A DNA stretch of 64,000 nucleotides from Flavobacterium sp. YJ01. GTDB lineage: Bacteria > Bacteroidota > Bacteroidia > Flavobacteriales > Flavobacteriaceae. The notes beneath the pieces are model-generated. The model saw nothing but the letters and a program-made list of their open reading frames with translations, made no database searches and was not told the DNA's origin. A program made the translations under genes and the position numbers. How positions within the stretch are numbered: position 1 is the first letter of the stretch; each line of letters starts with the position of its first letter. The stretch is taken from the NCBI RefSeq assembly GCF_029320955.1, contig NZ_CP119757.1, positions 4,960,001 through 5,024,000 on the forward strand, in the 5' to 3' direction. Below, in pieces: positions 18,401 through 25,528 of the stretch.

Positions 18401-18813
18401 TTCAAACTTCATGGGGAGGTTACAATGCTATCGATCTAGTAAAACAAGGTACTTCGTCTGCTCATAATGATTGGGCTCATGAATCTTTCTGGAATGATAT
18501 GTACGATGCTACAGATAATCCTAACGGAAAATATCCTAATATGGCACAACAAGATTATATTTTTGCTCCATCTGATTTTTGGCAATTAAATACATTTAGA
18601 TGTGTGGTGAGAAATATGACTGTTGGATTTGAACTTCCAAGAGAAGCAATGAAACAAATTAATGTTGCAAAAGCAACTTTAGGAATAACAGGTAATAACT
18701 TATGGGATTTGTATAATCCATATCCAGATCATTATAGAAATATGTATGATGATTCAGCTTCTAGATATCCAACTCTTAGAACTTGGTCAATCAATTTGAA
18801 TGTATCATTCTAA
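15484..18813 (+). CDS. SusC/RagA-type TonB-dependent outer-membrane transporter
   Basis: A 1109-residue protein with a signal peptide ending SYAQS. Residues about 27-105 form the CarboxypepD-regulatory-like domain (VTGTVIDNVSGLLPGVNV ... YNGKYQIKVKPGATLVFSFIGM). About 110-240 is the plug (DIVVVAYGTQKKNNVTGAI, LRGLTPGVSVSGG, IESMTVLKDGSAAIYGSRA). The remainder is a 22-stranded-barrel-type region ending in the aromatic signature LNVSF. It imports pectin oligosaccharides with energy from TonB. It is followed after 17 bases by SusD and is the only SusCD pair in the window. The plain SusC layout without an STN domain argues against direct sigma/anti-sigma signalling through this transporter. Confidence 0.96.
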   Translation: MKQALIKRCSFLLFTLMSVLSYAQSNQVTVTGTVIDNVSGLLPGVNVTEKSTKNTVTTDYNGKYQIKVKPGATLVFSFIGMKKTEVPLNGRTNLDVKMQDDSNVLDDIVVVAYGTQKKNNVTGAIVTLKPDDFQDLPVSNLSEALRGLTPGVSVSGGAGRPGDAATLQIRQTFGFSKDGNSNIPLVVIDDMVQIDPQNGKPTLDTFNQLDPSEIESMTVLKDGSAAIYGSRASQGAIIVKTKRGKSGKPKFTYYSQYAMNDAVSHSKTMNAYEHGIWKNRFLNSNLDADRSKYFSAAELEKMKGLDYDWLKKAWMPAVQQRQSLSASGGTEKATYFAGVTYFDQGANLGEQDYKKWNFRTGTTIKISQDLEFSASVSAITTDVTKSFSKASANLNDSSFGSAAGGEQADYAYLLHMPKYIPWSTTVGGKEYWMSPFPRTDRNLGSANANTTIAGWNYFAGLDAGKQIEEQFSYNVNLSLEYKIPFVKGLSVKGSFARSQSSNYTEQYQLPYDLARITNYQLADNHLENPNSIYAVETNIRGSRVYYTTDLDKLVQANFFATYARTFGNHNVSAMFGYEQSEAWNKNVRLAYEGTSKDFLGNSTTAGPISTNSQAVKVESGTQSYLGRVNYSFKDRYLAEFIFRSDASTKFAPNNYWGFFPGAQLGWVVSKEDWFTDNVSWVSNLKLRYSIGKTGKDNIDYWRWLQFYEPLPDKGAQFGNSGGLLGGGITPRPNPNVDVHWDTTIKNNFGIDLGILKNRLQLSADFYYDRSTEMLIGLAGEAGTPITVGGGFAEVNYAAVDAWGSEFSLNWNDNIKKDLSYSVGINFGFNNNEVKKYPNLARTDANTNITTVGASTFFPVWGFNTWKQTSTGDGILRTDEDVANYWNYLTQRATAVGGVPSYMGITNVNAMRKGMLAYEDTAGVYNASTGTQAGADGRIMRNEDYVKLANNNRTYGFTSNLGFKYKTFYFKTQIQTSWGGYNAIDLVKQGTSSAHNDWAHESFWNDMYDATDNPNGKYPNMAQQDYIFAPSDFWQLNTFRCVVRNMTVGFELPREAMKQINVAKATLGITGNNLWDLYNPYPDHYRNMYDDSASRYPTLRTWSINLNVSF

Positions 18814-18830
18814 TATTAATTAAAACAATT

Positions 18831-20828
18831 ATGAAAGCAAAATTTTGTACATATATAACAATGATTCTTTTAATGGTATTAGGAGTTTCTTGTAGTGACG
18901 ACTTTTTAGAAGACAAAAAGCAATATAAATATTACGATGCAGAATTCTTTAAAAGTGAAGAACGTGTAAATTGGTACGTAAACAATTTATATTACGATTT
19001 TTATGATGGGTATAAAACACCAACTGCGGTAGTTGTTGGATCTTTTACAACTACTCAGTCTACTTATACAGAAGAATTAGGAGGTATTTCTGCTATGATT
19101 AATCCAAATATAACTTTAGGAAGTGCTGTAGATGGATCTGGTTATTTCGGAAAAACATTAGTTGAGAATCCTTCTAATGATCCTTATAACAGAATTAGAG
19201 ATATCAATGTTATGTTGGAAAGAATCGATGTAGATGGAGCTAATTTGAGTCAGACATTTCGCGATCAGATTAAAGGACAAATGTATTATTTACGCGCAGT
19301 TCAATATTTTGATTTAATGCGTACTTATGGAGGTGTACCGATAGTTACAACTGTACAGACTCCTTCTAAAGATGATCCATCAATTAAGATTCCTAGAGCA
19401 ACAGTAACTGAATTAGTTACTCAAATTACAGCTGATTTTGACTTAGCAGCTAGTTTATTACCAGGTAAATGGCCAGCTAGTGATTACGGTCGTTTTACTA
19501 AAGGTGCGGCGTTAGCTCAAAAATCACGTGTTTTATTAACTTATGCTAGCCCATTATTTAATAAAAACTGGGATTCTTCAACTTCAAGATGGGATGCCGC
19601 TTTGGCAGCTGGATTGGCAGCAGAAGCAGAATTAAGTTCACAAGGGCACGGTTTATATGGAACTACTGCAAGAGATTGGGAAAGAATGTTTTATATTAAT
19701 GATAACGCATTTATTTCAGAAGCAATTGCAATTAAACTTTTAGCAAGTAGCACTACAGTTACTACTTCTTTACAATCAAACAATGGTTGGGAGAGATCAA
19801 TTCGTTTGGCAAGTCAAGGAGGACAAGGAAGTGGTGGAGTTAAAGCTCCAAAAGGTATGATTGATTTGTTTCCAATGGCAAACGGAAAAAGACCAACAGC
19901 AGCAAATAACTATAATGCATTCTTGTTTTTTAGAGATCGTGATCCACGTTTTTACAGAACATTTGGTTTCTCAGGAAGTTACTGGCCTTACAACAACAGT
20001 TTAACTACAGCTGCGGTACCTACAGTTTGGGCATATCGTTGGTCAACAAATGCAACTACTGGTGTAGCATTTAGTATGGGTAATGATGTATCAAGTCCAG
20101 CGTTTGTTCGTAAAATGTCTAGTCCTACAGTAAGTAATGCATCAAACTACCAGCTTTCAGGAACAGATATTATAGAATATCGTTATGCTGAATTATTATT
20201 GAACATTGCAGAATGTTATGCTGCTAAAGGTGATATCGCAAACACAGTTGAATATCTAGGAAGAATCCGTAAACGTGTAGGAATTCCTGCAGCTGAAAAC
20301 TACGGAATTGGTACATTAGGAGACAAATATGCTGCTCTTGAAGCTGTTTTATACGAAAGAAGAGTAGAGTTAGCTTACGAAGGAAAACGTTTTTGGGATG
20401 TTCAAAGATGGATGCTTTACAGTGATGACGCTTCAATTAATGACAATACAAATAGCAAATTGGGTATTCCAGTATTAAACGGAACTCAACGTATTGGAAA
20501 TTATTTACATTATAAAAATGGAACTAGTGCTGCTGGTACAGATCCTTTAGCTGCAGCTCGTGCTTCTATTTCTGTTGATCCAGATGCATCAAACTTCCAA
20601 GCTCAAATTACTGCTTTAGCAACTTTTTATACTGCTAACTTTGAATTGCGTTCGCCTCCAACACCAATGGATAATGTTAATAGTGTTGCTACTCCAATTT
20701 TATGGAGACCAAACTACTACATCATGGGACTTAATCAAAGTGCTTTGGTTAGTAATCCATGGTTGACACAAACTATCGGATGGAAAGATGGTAATGGAGC
20801 AGATGGAACTTATAATTTCCAAGAATAA
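18831..20828 (+). CDS. SusD/RagB-family surface glycan-binding lipoprotein
   Basis: The start is set at 18831, 17 bases after the susC stop. A longer frame overlapping susC has no signal peptide at its start. The N-terminus MKAKFCTYITMILLMVLGVSC is a lipoprotein signal, and the residues after the lipid cysteine, SDDF, match the F. johnsoniae-type surface-export signal. The mature protein has the TPR-rich SusD fold with IKGQMYYLRAVQYFDLMRTYGGVPIV early, and IEYRYAELLLNIAECYA and EALYERRVELAYEGKRFWDVQRW-type blocks late (the latter read here as EAVLYERRVELAYEGKRF). It caps SusC and binds the oligosaccharide. 665 residues, slightly long for the family. Confidence 0.95.
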   Translation: MKAKFCTYITMILLMVLGVSCSDDFLEDKKQYKYYDAEFFKSEERVNWYVNNLYYDFYDGYKTPTAVVVGSFTTTQSTYTEELGGISAMINPNITLGSAVDGSGYFGKTLVENPSNDPYNRIRDINVMLERIDVDGANLSQTFRDQIKGQMYYLRAVQYFDLMRTYGGVPIVTTVQTPSKDDPSIKIPRATVTELVTQITADFDLAASLLPGKWPASDYGRFTKGAALAQKSRVLLTYASPLFNKNWDSSTSRWDAALAAGLAAEAELSSQGHGLYGTTARDWERMFYINDNAFISEAIAIKLLASSTTVTTSLQSNNGWERSIRLASQGGQGSGGVKAPKGMIDLFPMANGKRPTAANNYNAFLFFRDRDPRFYRTFGFSGSYWPYNNSLTTAAVPTVWAYRWSTNATTGVAFSMGNDVSSPAFVRKMSSPTVSNASNYQLSGTDIIEYRYAELLLNIAECYAAKGDIANTVEYLGRIRKRVGIPAAENYGIGTLGDKYAALEAVLYERRVELAYEGKRFWDVQRWMLYSDDASINDNTNSKLGIPVLNGTQRIGNYLHYKNGTSAAGTDPLAAARASISVDPDASNFQAQITALATFYTANFELRSPPTPMDNVNSVATPILWRPNYYIMGLNQSALVSNPWLTQTIGWKDGNGADGTYNFQE

Positions 20829-20862
20829 ATTTAATATCAAAAAGATTATCAAATAAAGCTTT

Positions 20863-20895
20863 TCACCTGTATTCTTTTCAAAAAGATACAGGTGA
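20863..20895 (+). terminator. Hairpin after susD (terminator or attenuator)
   Basis: TCACCTGTAT (20863-20872) pairs perfectly with ATACAGGTGA (20886-20895). The loop adds further TCTTTT/AAAAGA pairing with one bulge. Only a short T-rich run follows, so it may attenuate or stabilise mRNA rather than fully stop transcription into the PL1 gene 37 bases later. Confidence 0.7.
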
Positions 20896-20931
20896 TTTGT
20901 TTAAAAAGAATTACCACAACTAGAAATTAAC

Positions 20932-22650
20932 ATGAAAAATTCCGCATTATTTATCGCATCATCGCTGCTTTTTTTAGGAAGTGCAAAATGTTTTGCCCAA
21001 TATCCGAAGATTAGTCCAGAAGTTCAAGCTCAGGAAAAAGCAATTAAAGCAGAAGCTCAAAGACTTTCTGACGAAGCTTGGGAAAAAGCTTTAGTAGTTA
21101 TTGAAGAAGAAGCAAAACATGGTAAACCTTATATTCCATGGGCTGCAAGACCAACAGATTTACCTCAAGCAGAAATTCCTGCTTTCCCAGGTGCTGAAGG
21201 TGGAGGAATGTATACTTTTGGAGGCCGTGGTGGAAATGTTTACACTGTAACAAGTTTAGAAGATCGCGGGCCAGGTACATTGCGTGAAGCTTGCGAAAAA
21301 GGTGGTGCAAGGATTGTGGTATTTAATGTTGCCGGAATTATTAGATTGAAAAGTCCTTTAATTATTCGTGCGCCATACATTACAATTGCTGGGCAAACTG
21401 CTCCTGGTGATGGAATTTGTATTGCGGGAGAATCAACTTGGATCGATACCCATGATGTAATTATCAGACACGTGCGTTTCCGTCGTGGAGAAACTTTCGT
21501 AGGTCGTCGCGACGATGCTATCGGAGGAAATCCTGTTGGAAATATTATGATTGACCACGTTTCTGCAACTTGGGGATTAGACGAAAATATGTCAATCTAC
21601 AGACATATGTATAATCCAGGACCAGGTTACCCAGATATCAAAGTTGGAACTGTAAATATTACAATCCAAAACAGCTTATTCGGAGAAGCTTTAGATACTT
21701 ATAACCACGCTTTCGGAAGTACTTTAGGTGGAGAAAATTGTTCTTTCATGAGAAATATGTGGGCTAATAATGCTGGTAGAAACCCTTCTATCGGATGGAA
21801 CGGAATTTTCAATTTTGTAAATAATGTTGTTTTCAACTGGTACAACAGATCAACAGATGGTGGAGATTATACGGCTAATTACAATATCATCAACAACTTC
21901 TATAAACCAGGTCCTGTTACCGATTTGACTCAGCCAATCAGCTATAGAATTTTGAAACCAGAATCAGGAAGAAGTAAATTGCCTTATATGGTTTTTGGTA
22001 GAGCTTATGTAAACGGAAACGTTGTTAACGGAAATGAAAAAGTAACTAAAGACAACTGGGATGGCGGAATTCAGCTAGAAAACAAAAAAGGTGAGTTAAT
22101 GGCTTATGATGAAGCAAAGGAATATTTTGCTAAGATGAAGGCAGCAAAACCTTTCCCAATGCCTTGGTTTAACAAATTTATGACAGCTGAAGAGTCTTAT
22201 GAATTTGTACTTAAAAATGTTGGGGCAACGTTGCCAATTAGAGACAAAGTAGACGAAAGAATCGTAAGAACGGTAAAAACTGGAGTTCCTGAATATGCTA
22301 AAGGTTTAGAGAAAAAAGAATTCTATCAGTTCGAACACAGACGTTTACCGATGGATTCTTATAAAAAAGGAATCATTACAGATATTTCTCAAGTTGGAGG
22401 ATATCCAGAATACAAAGGAAAACCTTATGTAGATACAGACAAAGACGGTATGCCAGATGCATGGGAGAAAAAATACGGTTTAAACCCGAATGATCCTTCT
22501 GATGCAAAAGGAGATTTAAATGGAGATGGTTACTCTAATATTGAAGATTATATCAATGGAGTAAATCCTGCAATAAAAGTAGACTGGAAAGATTTGGCTA
22601 ATAACAAAGAAACATTAGTTAGACCTTTATTGGATTTAAAACAGGAATAA
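20932..22650 (+). CDS. PL1-like pectate lyase with C-terminal Ca-binding segment
   Basis: A 572-residue exported protein (signal ends CFAQY near residue 24). A conserved N-terminal helix region (about 25-75) precedes the beta-helix lyase: IPAFPGAEGGGMYTFGGRGG, GPGTLREACE, RIVVFNVAGII, ITIAGQTAPGDGI, HDVIIRHVRFRRG and DDAIGGNPVGNIMIDHVSATWG. The C-terminus has DTDKDGMPDAWEKKYGLNPN and GDLNGDGYSNIEDYING, an EF-loop-like pair resembling dockerin or type-3 repeats. The predicted reaction is beta-elimination of polygalacturonate. It follows SusCD in the same direction and is paralogous to the gene at 23459, with DUF3826 between them. Confidence 0.88.
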   Translation: MKNSALFIASSLLFLGSAKCFAQYPKISPEVQAQEKAIKAEAQRLSDEAWEKALVVIEEEAKHGKPYIPWAARPTDLPQAEIPAFPGAEGGGMYTFGGRGGNVYTVTSLEDRGPGTLREACEKGGARIVVFNVAGIIRLKSPLIIRAPYITIAGQTAPGDGICIAGESTWIDTHDVIIRHVRFRRGETFVGRRDDAIGGNPVGNIMIDHVSATWGLDENMSIYRHMYNPGPGYPDIKVGTVNITIQNSLFGEALDTYNHAFGSTLGGENCSFMRNMWANNAGRNPSIGWNGIFNFVNNVVFNWYNRSTDGGDYTANYNIINNFYKPGPVTDLTQPISYRILKPESGRSKLPYMVFGRAYVNGNVVNGNEKVTKDNWDGGIQLENKKGELMAYDEAKEYFAKMKAAKPFPMPWFNKFMTAEESYEFVLKNVGATLPIRDKVDERIVRTVKTGVPEYAKGLEKKEFYQFEHRRLPMDSYKKGIITDISQVGGYPEYKGKPYVDTDKDGMPDAWEKKYGLNPNDPSDAKGDLNGDGYSNIEDYINGVNPAIKVDWKDLANNKETLVRPLLDLKQE

Positions 22651-22652
22651 TT

Positions 22653-22695
22653 TTTGAAAACATTCTTGATAAATAAAAACAAGGATGTTTTCAAA
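22653..22695 (+). promoter_or_regulatory. Intercistronic hairpin before the DUF3826 gene
   Basis: Arms at 22653-22668 and 22680-22695 form a 16-base stem with one G:U pair (TTTGAAAACATTCTTG against CAAGGATGTTTTCAAA) and an 11-base loop. It ends 18 bases before the DUF3826 start and lacks a terminal T-run. An mRNA-processing or expression-balancing hairpin fits better than a terminator. Confidence 0.6.
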
Positions 22696-22713
22696 TTCTA
22701 AAAAATAAAACAC

Positions 22714-23406
22714 ATGGCACTAAAAAAATTAAATGTTGGTTTATTATCACTGGTTTTTGCATTTTCAACTTTAAGTGCACAACAGCATTTAGATCCTGAA
22801 TATGTTAAGGTTACAAACGAAAGAGCTGCAAAAATCGTTACCAAATTAGATCTGAAAAACGAAGCAAAAGAAAAAGCAGTTTCAAATATCATCGCTCAGC
22901 AATTCAGAGATTTAACTGAAATTCAGGACGGAAGAGATGCTGAAATCAAAAAAATAAAAGAAGATGCTTCTTTAGCAAAAGAAAAACAAAACGAGAAAAT
23001 TGATAAGTTAAAATCAAAAGCAGACGAATCAATTGCAAAATTGCATAAATCTTATCTTAAAAAATTAGGTAAAGAATTATCAGAAGACAAAATTACTGAG
23101 GTTAAAGACGGAATGACTTATGGCGTGCTTCCTATAACAGTTGCAGGTTACAATGATATGCTTCCAAATTTAACCGCAGAACAAAAAGATTACATTTATA
23201 AAGCTTTAGTAGAAGCTAGAGAACATGCAATGGATGGTGGTTCTTCTAAAGAAAAACACGGCTGGTTTGGAAAATATAAAGGAAGAATCAACAATTATTT
23301 ATCTAAACAAGGTTACGATCTTAACAAAGAAAGTGCTGATTGGCATAAACGTGTTGAAGAAAGAGAAAAAAATAAAGCTAAAGACTCTACTTCTAAAAAA
23401 GATTAA
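22714..23406 (+). CDS. DUF3826-family exported protein of unknown function
   Basis: A 230-residue protein with a signal peptide ending STLSAQQ near residue 23. The rest is almost wholly helical and lysine/glutamate-rich. It has a predicted long amphipathic helix at about 60-120 (RDAEIKKIKEDASLAKEKQN ...) and a conserved-looking core VKDGMTYGVLPITVAGYNDM, MLPNLTAEQKDYIYKALVEA, and KHGWFGKYKGRINNYLSKQG. I recognise this as the DUF3826 type found in Bacteroidetes polysaccharide loci. No activity is known to me and no catalytic motif is obvious. It lies between two PL1-like lyases, suggesting a periplasmic accessory role in pectate breakdown, such as binding or chaperoning a lyase. That is inference only. 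Confidence 0.72.
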   Translation: MALKKLNVGLLSLVFAFSTLSAQQHLDPEYVKVTNERAAKIVTKLDLKNEAKEKAVSNIIAQQFRDLTEIQDGRDAEIKKIKEDASLAKEKQNEKIDKLKSKADESIAKLHKSYLKKLGKELSEDKITEVKDGMTYGVLPITVAGYNDMLPNLTAEQKDYIYKALVEAREHAMDGGSSKEKHGWFGKYKGRINNYLSKQGYDLNKESADWHKRVEEREKNKAKDSTSKKD

Positions 23407-23458
23407 ATTCTGATTTAACTTTCTATCAAAAACTATTAAACCTTAGACCATCAATTCC

Positions 23459-25165
23459 ATGCAAAATATTTTTCCTAATCTTACTTTGAAAAGAACATTA
23501 TTAGCATTTTCATTTTGTTCTCTTTTCTCATCTGCGTATGCCCAATATCCTGTAATTCCGAAACCTGTTCAAGAAAAAGCCGATGCTATTTTAGCTGAAG
23601 AAGAAACTAGACTAGGTGAAATTTGGAAAGCTAATTATCATATTATCAAAGAACAAGCTAGAGAGGGAAGACCTTATTTGCCTTGGGCTTCTTATCCAAA
23701 AGATTTTGTTTTTGCTGATATTCCTGCTTTTCCAGGTGCTGAAGGCGGTGGCGCATATACACAAGGCGGACGTGGCGGAAAAATATTTGTTGTAACTAGT
23801 TTAGAAGATAGCGGAAAAGGAACTTTCCGTGAAGCTTGTGAAGCAGTTGGAGCAAGAACAATTGTTTTCAACGTTTCGGGAATTATTCAATTGAAAAAAA
23901 GAATCAGCATGCGTGCGCCATACGTTACAATTGCTGGACAAACCGCTCCGGGTGACGGAATCTGTATTGCTGGAGAAACTCTGGAAATAGATACACATGA
24001 CGTTATCATCAGACACATGCGTTTCAGACGTGGTGCAACTGAAGTAACAAGAAGAGACGATGCATTGGGCGGAAATCCAATGGGAAATATCATTGTAGAT
24101 CACTGTTCTGTTAGCTGGGGATTAGACGAAAACATTTCTTTGTACAGACATCAATTTGCAGCTAATGCAAAATCAAAGTTGGAAAAACTGCCAGCTTGTA
24201 ATATCACGATTCAAAACACTATTTCATCTGAAGGCTTAGATACTTATAATCATGCTTTCGGAAGTACAATCGGCGGGTTAAATAGTACGTTTATGCGCAA
24301 CTTATGGGCCGACAACATTTCAAGAAATGCTTCTATCGGAATGTACGGTGACTTTAATTTTGTAAATAACGTAGTATTTAATTGGTGGAATCGTACGCTT
24401 GATGGTGGAGATTATCGTTCGATGTTGAACATCATCAACAATTATTTTAAACCAGGGCCAATAACTCCTGTAAATGAGCCTATTTCACATAGAATTGTAA
24501 AACCTGAATCTGGATATATTGAGCCAAAACAATACGGAAGAGCTTATGTTTCAGGAAATTTTATAGTAGGTTCACCTGAAGTTACAGCAGACAACTGGAA
24601 TGGTGGAGTACAATTGGAAAACCTTCCAGAAGCTGAAACAAAAGAATTTTTAGCAGCTATTAAACAGCCAAAACCTTTTTCAATGCCAAAATTCAACATC
24701 ATGTCGGCAGAAGAAGCTTATGATTTTGTTTTAACGAATGTCGGAGCGACAATCCCAAAAAGAGATGCTGTTGACGAAAGAATTATCAAGCAGGTTAAAA
24801 CTGGAAAAATAGAAGTTAAAGACGGTTTAGAAAATTCAATCGGTAAAGAATTCATCAAAAGAAGATTACCAGCCGATTCTTATAAAAAAGGAATTATAAC
24901 GCATCCTGACCAAGTTGGCGGATATCCGACTTACAAAGGAAAAGCATATAAAGATTCAGATAACGATGGAATTCCTGACGCTTGGGAAAAGAAATTTGGT
25001 TTAAACCCAAATGATGCTTCAGATGCCAATAAAGACGCAAACGGAGACGGATATACGAACATCGAAAAGTATTTTAATGGTATCGATCCAAACAGTAAAA
25101 CAGATTGGACAAAAATTGAAAATAATACGGATACCTTGGCGAAGCTGAAATCATTGTTGCAATAG
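23459..25165 (+). CDS. PL1-like pectate lyase, paralogue of the 20932 gene
   Basis: A 568-residue exported protein with signal ending SAYAQY. Domain order is identical to the 20932-22650 product: N-terminal helix, then the beta-helix lyase with AFPGAEGGGAYTQGGRGG, GTFREACE, RTIVFNVSGII, VTIAGQTAPGDGI, HDVIIRHMRFRRG and NPMGNIIVDHCSVSWG. The C-terminal calcium-binding-like pair is DSDNDGIPDAWEKKFGLNPN and KDANGDGYTNIEKYFNG. The two copies probably arose by duplication and flank the DUF3826 gene. They may differ in preference for methylation or chain length; the sequence does not decide this. Confidence 0.88.
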   Translation: MQNIFPNLTLKRTLLAFSFCSLFSSAYAQYPVIPKPVQEKADAILAEEETRLGEIWKANYHIIKEQAREGRPYLPWASYPKDFVFADIPAFPGAEGGGAYTQGGRGGKIFVVTSLEDSGKGTFREACEAVGARTIVFNVSGIIQLKKRISMRAPYVTIAGQTAPGDGICIAGETLEIDTHDVIIRHMRFRRGATEVTRRDDALGGNPMGNIIVDHCSVSWGLDENISLYRHQFAANAKSKLEKLPACNITIQNTISSEGLDTYNHAFGSTIGGLNSTFMRNLWADNISRNASIGMYGDFNFVNNVVFNWWNRTLDGGDYRSMLNIINNYFKPGPITPVNEPISHRIVKPESGYIEPKQYGRAYVSGNFIVGSPEVTADNWNGGVQLENLPEAETKEFLAAIKQPKPFSMPKFNIMSAEEAYDFVLTNVGATIPKRDAVDERIIKQVKTGKIEVKDGLENSIGKEFIKRRLPADSYKKGIITHPDQVGGYPTYKGKAYKDSDNDGIPDAWEKKFGLNPNDASDANKDANGDGYTNIEKYFNGIDPNSKTDWTKIENNTDTLAKLKSLLQ

Positions 25166-25528
25166 TTTAGTATTGTCAACGCAAACCTGACAGGTTTTTT
25201 AAAACTTGTCAGGTTTAAGTACACAAAGAATATCCATCTAGTTTGTCACTTCGAGGAACGAGACGCGAGCGATAGCAAATAGGCGAAGAAAATGGCAATG
25301 AAATTTTTATAGTTAAGTAAGTATACACAAAGTTTGTCATTTCGACGAAGGAGAAATCTCCACAAGAAACTCCGTAAAGTATATCAATCTTTGTCGATCT
25401 AGCAGCGAAGATTTCTCCTTCGTCGAAATGACAAGATTGTGGAAATTTAAAATATAAAGACAAACCTAAAAATTATATGAGCTTATATTACTTATATGGT
25501 TTAATTTTAAAGTCTAAAAAAAAATAAG
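25166..25528. other. Gene-free gap filled by four different repeat elements
   Basis: In order: a hairpin of the AGGTTTT/AAAACC family at 25183-25216; a short CGAGGAACGAG repeat fragment around 25240-25285; a perfect 26-base-arm palindrome at 25334-25434; and a lone right arm of the ACCATATAAGT family at 25481-25502. The next gene starts 27 bases later. I see no gene and no clear promoter here. Confidence 0.75.
25334..25434. repeat. Intergenic palindrome, TTGTCATTTCGACG family
   Basis: The left arm 25334-25359 and right arm 25409-25434 are perfect 26-base complements carrying GACGAAGGAG / CTCCTTCGTC, separated by 49 bases. Related copies lie at 30294-30387, 42244-42347, 45124-45227 and 50476-50578, with a single arm near 1324. 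Confidence 0.9.

Noticed and set aside
18783..18830. Extended start for SusD overlapping susC
   Set aside because: The extension places 16 residues before a perfect lipoprotein signal peptide; the ATG at 18831 follows the susC stop by 17 bases.
20863..20895. Strong operon-ending terminator after susD
   Set aside because: The stem is perfect but the T-run is weak and the PL1 gene follows closely in the same direction, so partial attenuation is as likely.
23801..24103. Minus-strand open frame of about 100 codons inside the PL1-like gene
   Set aside because: It lies antisense to well-conserved beta-helix motifs and has no family resemblance or upstream signals.
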